From: Zoogloeaceae bacterium | Lineage (GTDB): Bacteria; Pseudomonadota; Gammaproteobacteria; Burkholderiales; Rhodocyclaceae | Direction: 5' to 3' | DNA length: 7,598 bases | Assembly (NCBI GenBank): GCA_031281985.1 | Contig: JAITEO010000043.1 | Location: forward strand, 1-7,598 | Shown here: positions 5,034-7,598 of the stretch, piece after piece | Layout of the letters: every line of letters starts with the position of its first letter | How positions within the stretch are numbered: the first letter of the stretch is position 1 | Notes under the pieces: model-generated | Seen by the model: the letters and a program-made list of their open reading frames with translations, nothing else | Database searches by the model: none | Told to the model about the DNA's origin: nothing | Program-made: the position numbers and the translations under genes

Positions 5034-5155
5034 CAAGGGGCGTCCGGCCACTGGCGTCGCCGCGCCGCAACCCGGATGCGCACCCCTTGCCGGCGCGGGC
5101 AAGAAAAATCCGCGCCCGCGCGCGGATGTCCCATCGCCTATCGTTTGCATCGTGA
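5030..5155 (+). CDS. Possible 41-codon leader ORF bridging gpsA and murJ
   Basis: A short frame fills the 118-nt gap exactly. Its ATG overlaps the gpsA stop (ATGA, 5030-5033) and its TGA overlaps the murJ start (GTGA, 5152-5155). The product would be Arg-rich (about 10 of 41 residues) with no recognised domain, beginning MTRGVRPLASPRRN and ending MSHRLSFAS. GGAAG lies 4 nt before its ATG. murJ lacks a visible Shine-Dalgarno sequence, so termination-reinitiation from this frame could drive murJ translation. Against it, GC-rich DNA gives stop-free frames easily and the composition looks like an out-of-frame read. No protein function is claimed. Confidence 0.25.
   Translation: MTRGVRPLASPRRNPDAHPLPARARKIRARARMSHRLSFAS
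5108..5127. repeat. GC-rich hairpin upstream of murJ
   Basis: Perfect 8-bp arms, ATCCGCGC (5108-5115) and GCGCGGAT (5120-5127), enclose CCGC, ending 24 nt before the murJ GTG. A smaller stem, CTTGCC with GGCAAG, lies just upstream around 5086-5103. Neither is followed by a T tract on the plus strand, so they are not plus-strand terminators. They could affect translation of murJ or be by-products of GC-rich DNA. Confidence 0.35.
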
Positions 5156-6786
5156 ATCTCTTGCGCGCCCTGGTCACGGTAAGTGGCATGACGCTGTTGT
5201 CGCGCGTGCTGGGCTTCGTGCGGGATGCGGTCATTGCCAACTCCTTTGGCGCGGGGAGCATGACCGACGCTTTTGTCGTCGCCTTCAGACTGCCCAACCT
5301 GTTGCGGCGCTTGTTTGCCGAAGGCGCGTTTTCGCAGGCGTTCGTGCCGATTCTGGGCGAATACCGGAATACGCAAGGGGAAGCGCGCACCCGCGTGCTG
5401 CTCAATAATACCGCCACGGTGCTTTCCCTCGTCCTCTTTGCCGTCGCCGCCCTGGGCGTGCTGGCCGCGCCCGTGCTGGTGTGGATTTCCGCGCCGGGGT
5501 TTGCCGCCGAGGACGGCAAGTTCGCGCTGACCGTCACGCTGACCCGCATCACCTTTCCCTACATTTTTTTCATGTCCCTGACGGCAATGGCGGCGGGCAT
5601 ATTGAATACCTGGAGCCGCTTTGCCATTCCCGCCTTCACGCCGGTATTGCTCAACGTGAGCTTCATCGGCATGGCGCTCTTTGCCGCGCCGCACTTTGAT
5701 CCGCCCGTGCTGGCGCTGGCCTGGGCGGTGTTCATCGGCGGGGCGCTGCAACTGGCGTTGCAGATTCCGGCGCTCGTGCGCATCGGCATGTTGCCGCGCC
5801 CTTCCCTGCATTTTCTTCGCGCCTGGAAGGATGCGGGCGTGCGGCGCATCGTGCGGCTGATGGCCCCGGCGGTGCTGGGCGTTTCCGTCTCCCAGATAAG
5901 CCTGTTGATCAATGGTCAGTTGGCTTCCTTTCTGGTGGCGGGCAGCGTTTCCTGGCTGTATTACGCCGATCGCCTGATGGAATTCCCCTCCGGGCTTCTG
6001 GGCGTCGCCCTGGGTTCCATCCTGCTGCCTTCGCTCGTCCGGCACCATGCCGACGCGGATAGCCGCGAATACGCCGCCCTGCTGGATTGGGGACTGCGCC
6101 TGACCCTGCTGCTGGCCTTGCCCGCCGCCCTGGGACTGGCGATGCTGGCCGCGCCGCTCATCACCACCCTGTTTTTTCGCGGCGAGTTTTCCGCCACGGA
6201 TGTGGAGACCACGCGACAGGCGCTGGTGGCCTACAGTTTCGGGCTGACCGGCATCATCCTGATCAAGGTGCTGGCGCCTGGCTTTTATGCGCGGCAGAAT
6301 ATTCGCACGCCGGTGAAAATCGCGATCATCAGTCTCTTTGCCACGCAACTGATGAATCTGTGCTTCTTGCTGGGATTGGGCTGGCTTTCCTTCGATCTGG
6401 AGTTTTCCCTTGCCGCCCTGCGCCACATCGTCGCGCACCGGCAGGAGATTCGCCTGGGACACGCCGCCCTGGCTTTGTCCATCGGTCTTGCGGCGTGCCT
6501 GAACGCGTTCCTGCTCTATCGCGGCCTGCGCCGCCAGCGGATTTACACGCCGCAACCCGGCTGGGGAAAATTCATGGCGAAGCTGGCCTTCGCCTTGGCG
6601 ATCATGTTCCTGGTATTGTTTTTCGGCATGGGAAAACCGCAGGATTGGCTGCGCTACCCGCTTTTTACGCGCCTTTTACATTTGAGTTTGCTGGTGGCGG
6701 CAAGTGCGGGCGTTTATTTCGCTACACTATGGGCGCTTGGATTCCGTCTGGCCGATTTCCGCCGCCGGGCTGCCGAGCCGGATTGA
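5152..6786 (+). CDS. murJ: Lipid II flippase MurJ
   Basis: MurJ is the essential inner-membrane flippase (MOP/MATE-like fold, about 14 transmembrane helices) that exports lipid II for peptidoglycan synthesis. The 544-residue product opens MNLLRALVTVSGMTLLSRVLGFVRD, aligning without gaps to the E. coli start, which fixes GTG 5152. Functionally important charged residues are conserved at E. coli numbering: Arg18, Arg24, Asp39 and Arg52. Arg274 in YYADRLMEFPSGLLG corresponds to E. coli Arg270. PNLLRRLFAEGAFSQAFVPILGEY and RIYTPQPGWGKF are also typical. It is about 30 residues longer than E. coli MurJ, mostly from an extra charged segment at about residues 411-436. No Shine-Dalgarno sequence precedes the GTG, so translation may depend on upstream reading. 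The stop is 18 nt before the PEBP gene. Confidence 0.96.
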   Translation: MNLLRALVTVSGMTLLSRVLGFVRDAVIANSFGAGSMTDAFVVAFRLPNLLRRLFAEGAFSQAFVPILGEYRNTQGEARTRVLLNNTATVLSLVLFAVAALGVLAAPVLVWISAPGFAAEDGKFALTVTLTRITFPYIFFMSLTAMAAGILNTWSRFAIPAFTPVLLNVSFIGMALFAAPHFDPPVLALAWAVFIGGALQLALQIPALVRIGMLPRPSLHFLRAWKDAGVRRIVRLMAPAVLGVSVSQISLLINGQLASFLVAGSVSWLYYADRLMEFPSGLLGVALGSILLPSLVRHHADADSREYAALLDWGLRLTLLLALPAALGLAMLAAPLITTLFFRGEFSATDVETTRQALVAYSFGLTGIILIKVLAPGFYARQNIRTPVKIAIISLFATQLMNLCFLLGLGWLSFDLEFSLAALRHIVAHRQEIRLGHAALALSIGLAACLNAFLLYRGLRRQRIYTPQPGWGKFMAKLAFALAIMFLVLFFGMGKPQDWLRYPLFTRLLHLSLLVAASAGVYFATLWALGFRLADFRRRAAEPD

Positions 6787-6804
6787 TTTCACAGGAGGAA
6801 GAGC

Positions 6805-7443
6805 ATGCAACTTTCCAGCCAGAGCTTCGCGGAAGGCGAACGCATTCCCGGCGAATTCGCCTTTGCCATTCCCGATGCCGCCAACCATGTGACCTTGAGC
6901 GAGAACAAGAATCCGCACCTCTCCTGGAGCGGCGTGCCGGAGGCAACGAAAAGCTTTGCCCTCATCTGCCACGATCCGGACGCGCCCAGCCAGGGCGATG
7001 ACGTGAATCAGGAAGGACGCACGGTGGCCGCCGATTTGTCGCGCGTGGAGTTCATCCACTGGGTGCTGATCGATCTGCCGGCCAACCTGCGCGAAATCGC
7101 GGCGGGCGCGTTTTCTTCCACGGTCGTGCCGCGCGGCAAGCCGGGTCCGAACGCCGCCCTGGGCGCGCGCCAGGGCATCAACGACTACACCGGCTGGTTC
7201 GAGACCGACCACGACATGCGCGGCGACTATTACGGCTATGACGGCCCCTGCCCGCCGTGGAATGACGCGCGCATCCACCGCTACATTTTCACGCTCTACG
7301 CGCTGGACGTGGAAACCCTGCCCGTGCACGAGCGCCTGACGGCATCTGCCGTCCGCCAGGCCATGCGGGGCCACGTCCTGGCGGAAGCAAGCCTGGTTGG
7401 CGTGTATACGCTCAACCCCATGTTGGGATACGTCAAAAAGTAA
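6805..7443 (+). CDS. YbhB/YbcL family PEBP-like protein
   Basis: A 212-residue member of the phosphatidylethanolamine-binding protein family (YbhB/YbcL, Raf-kinase-inhibitor-like type). Conserved pocket elements are present: HLSWSGVPEATKSFALICHDPDAP (38-61), FIHWVLIDLP with His85 (83-92), YYGYDGPCPPWND (142-154) and HRYIFTLYALD (158-168). No signal peptide is seen, so it should be cytoplasmic. It is longer than E. coli YbhB (about 158 residues) because of inserted loops at about 66-80 and 120-140. Consensus AGGAGG lies 6 nt before ATG 6805, 18 nt after murJ. The final residues GYVKK and the TAA stop come from the start of a dispersed repeat (7431 onward), so the C-terminal tail may have been remodelled. 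Ligand and role are unknown; several bacterial relatives have no defined function. Confidence 0.92.
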   Translation: MQLSSQSFAEGERIPGEFAFAIPDAANHVTLSENKNPHLSWSGVPEATKSFALICHDPDAPSQGDDVNQEGRTVAADLSRVEFIHWVLIDLPANLREIAAGAFSSTVVPRGKPGPNAALGARQGINDYTGWFETDHDMRGDYYGYDGPCPPWNDARIHRYIFTLYALDVETLPVHERLTASAVRQAMRGHVLAEASLVGVYTLNPMLGYVKK

Positions 7444-7471
7444 AAACCTACTTTTTGCCGGGTCAGTCAGC

Positions 7472-7502
7472 AAAAAAGGGCAAGCGGAGCTTGCCCTTTT
7501 TT
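7472..7502 (+). terminator. Rho-independent terminator after the PEBP gene
   Basis: Perfect 14-bp arms (7472-7485, A6 plus GGGCAAGC; 7489-7502, GCTTGCCC plus T6) surround a GGA loop, starting 28 nt after the PEBP stop. It is a strong candidate to end the operon and could also stop transcripts from the other side. Relative to the hairpin at 2203-2233 one stem pair has changed from G-C to A-T on both sides. Confidence 0.8.
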
Positions 7503-7546
7503 GGGGTAAAGGCAAGGAAAACCCACTACTGCCCGTCCGCACGGAC

Positions 7547-7569
7547 GTAGGGGCGCACTGCGTGCGCCC
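7547..7569 (+). repeat. REP unit 3 (forward)
   Basis: GTAG (7547-7550) is followed by a perfect palindrome GGGCGCAC-TGC-GTGCGCCC (7551-7569). It shares loop, outer stem and tetranucleotide with the units at 2088 and 2140 and differs in paired inner positions. Its downstream spacer shares TCCCGCCGCG and ACGG with the spacer after unit 1. A small stem, CGTCCG/CGGACG, sits just upstream (7534-7547). Confidence 0.75.
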
Positions 7570-7598
7570 GCAGATCATTCCCGCCGCGCGACGGATGA

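Larger units (their letters stand above)
7431..7598. repeat. Second copy of the composite repeat, first 168 bp, cut by the window edge
   Basis: This begins with a 31-bp terminal repeat (7431-7461) that overlaps the last codons of the PEBP gene. A 10-nt spacer, a 14-bp hairpin (7472-7502), a 44-nt spacer (7503-7546), a REP unit (7547-7569) and a 29-nt REP spacer (7570-7598) follow, in the same order as the 1974-2274 element. Positions 7431-7529 match the reverse complement of 2178-2274, with about 8 differences in 99. If complete, it should end near 7731. Confidence 0.8.

Noticed and set aside
4972..6555. Long minus-strand open frames opposite murJ and gpsA (up to about 527 codons)
   Set aside because: They mirror strongly conserved plus-strand genes, have low-complexity Gln/Arg/His-rich products and no recognisable domain. 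Such antisense frames are expected in GC-rich codon usage.

Overview
The window looks like chromosomal DNA of a GC-rich betaproteobacterium. Two gene orders point there: tRNA-Ser/dusB/fis/purH on the minus strand, and rhodanese/grxC/secB/SH3/gpsA on the plus strand. Both are arrangements I associate with Betaproteobacteria; placement below class level is not supported. All identifications come from reading protein motifs by eye, with no database search.

Layout. Positions 1-1909 (minus strand) hold tRNA-Ser(UGA), dusB (tRNA dihydrouridine synthase), fis (nucleoid protein/regulator) and the first 158 codons of purH (purine biosynthesis), which runs off the left edge. dusB/fis and fis/purH each overlap by ATGA. 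Positions 2348-7443 (plus strand) hold a membrane-anchored rhodanese, grxC, secB, an exported SH3-domain protein, gpsA, murJ and a YbhB/YbcL-type PEBP-family protein. Together they cover sulfur/thiol chemistry, protein export, glycerol-3-phosphate supply for phospholipids, and lipid II flipping, so the theme is the cell envelope. The first two overlap by ATGA and the others are mostly close together. The exception is a 118-nt gap before murJ, which is bridged exactly by a 41-codon reading frame.

The unusual part is intergenic. The divergent spacer at 1974-2274 is a 301-bp mirror-symmetric composite repeat. It is built as a 31-bp terminal repeat, 10-nt spacer, hairpin, 40-nt spacer, 23-bp REP, 29-nt spacer, inverted REP, 40-nt spacer, hairpin, 10-nt spacer and 31-bp terminal repeat. 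The REP units have a GTAG tetranucleotide beside a perfect 8-bp-arm palindrome, the layout of REP/REPIN sequences mobilised by RAYT (REP-associated tyrosine transposase) proteins.

The first 168 bp of a second copy begin at 7431, inside the last codons of the PEBP gene, and run off the right edge. The copies differ by compensatory base changes in their hairpins. The element appears to supply genes with working parts: a stop codon and intrinsic terminator for the PEBP gene, and part of a promoter for the rhodanese operon. No transposase, CRISPR array, prophage or defence gene is present. The coding content is ordinary housekeeping, and the repeat family is the feature most worth following up.
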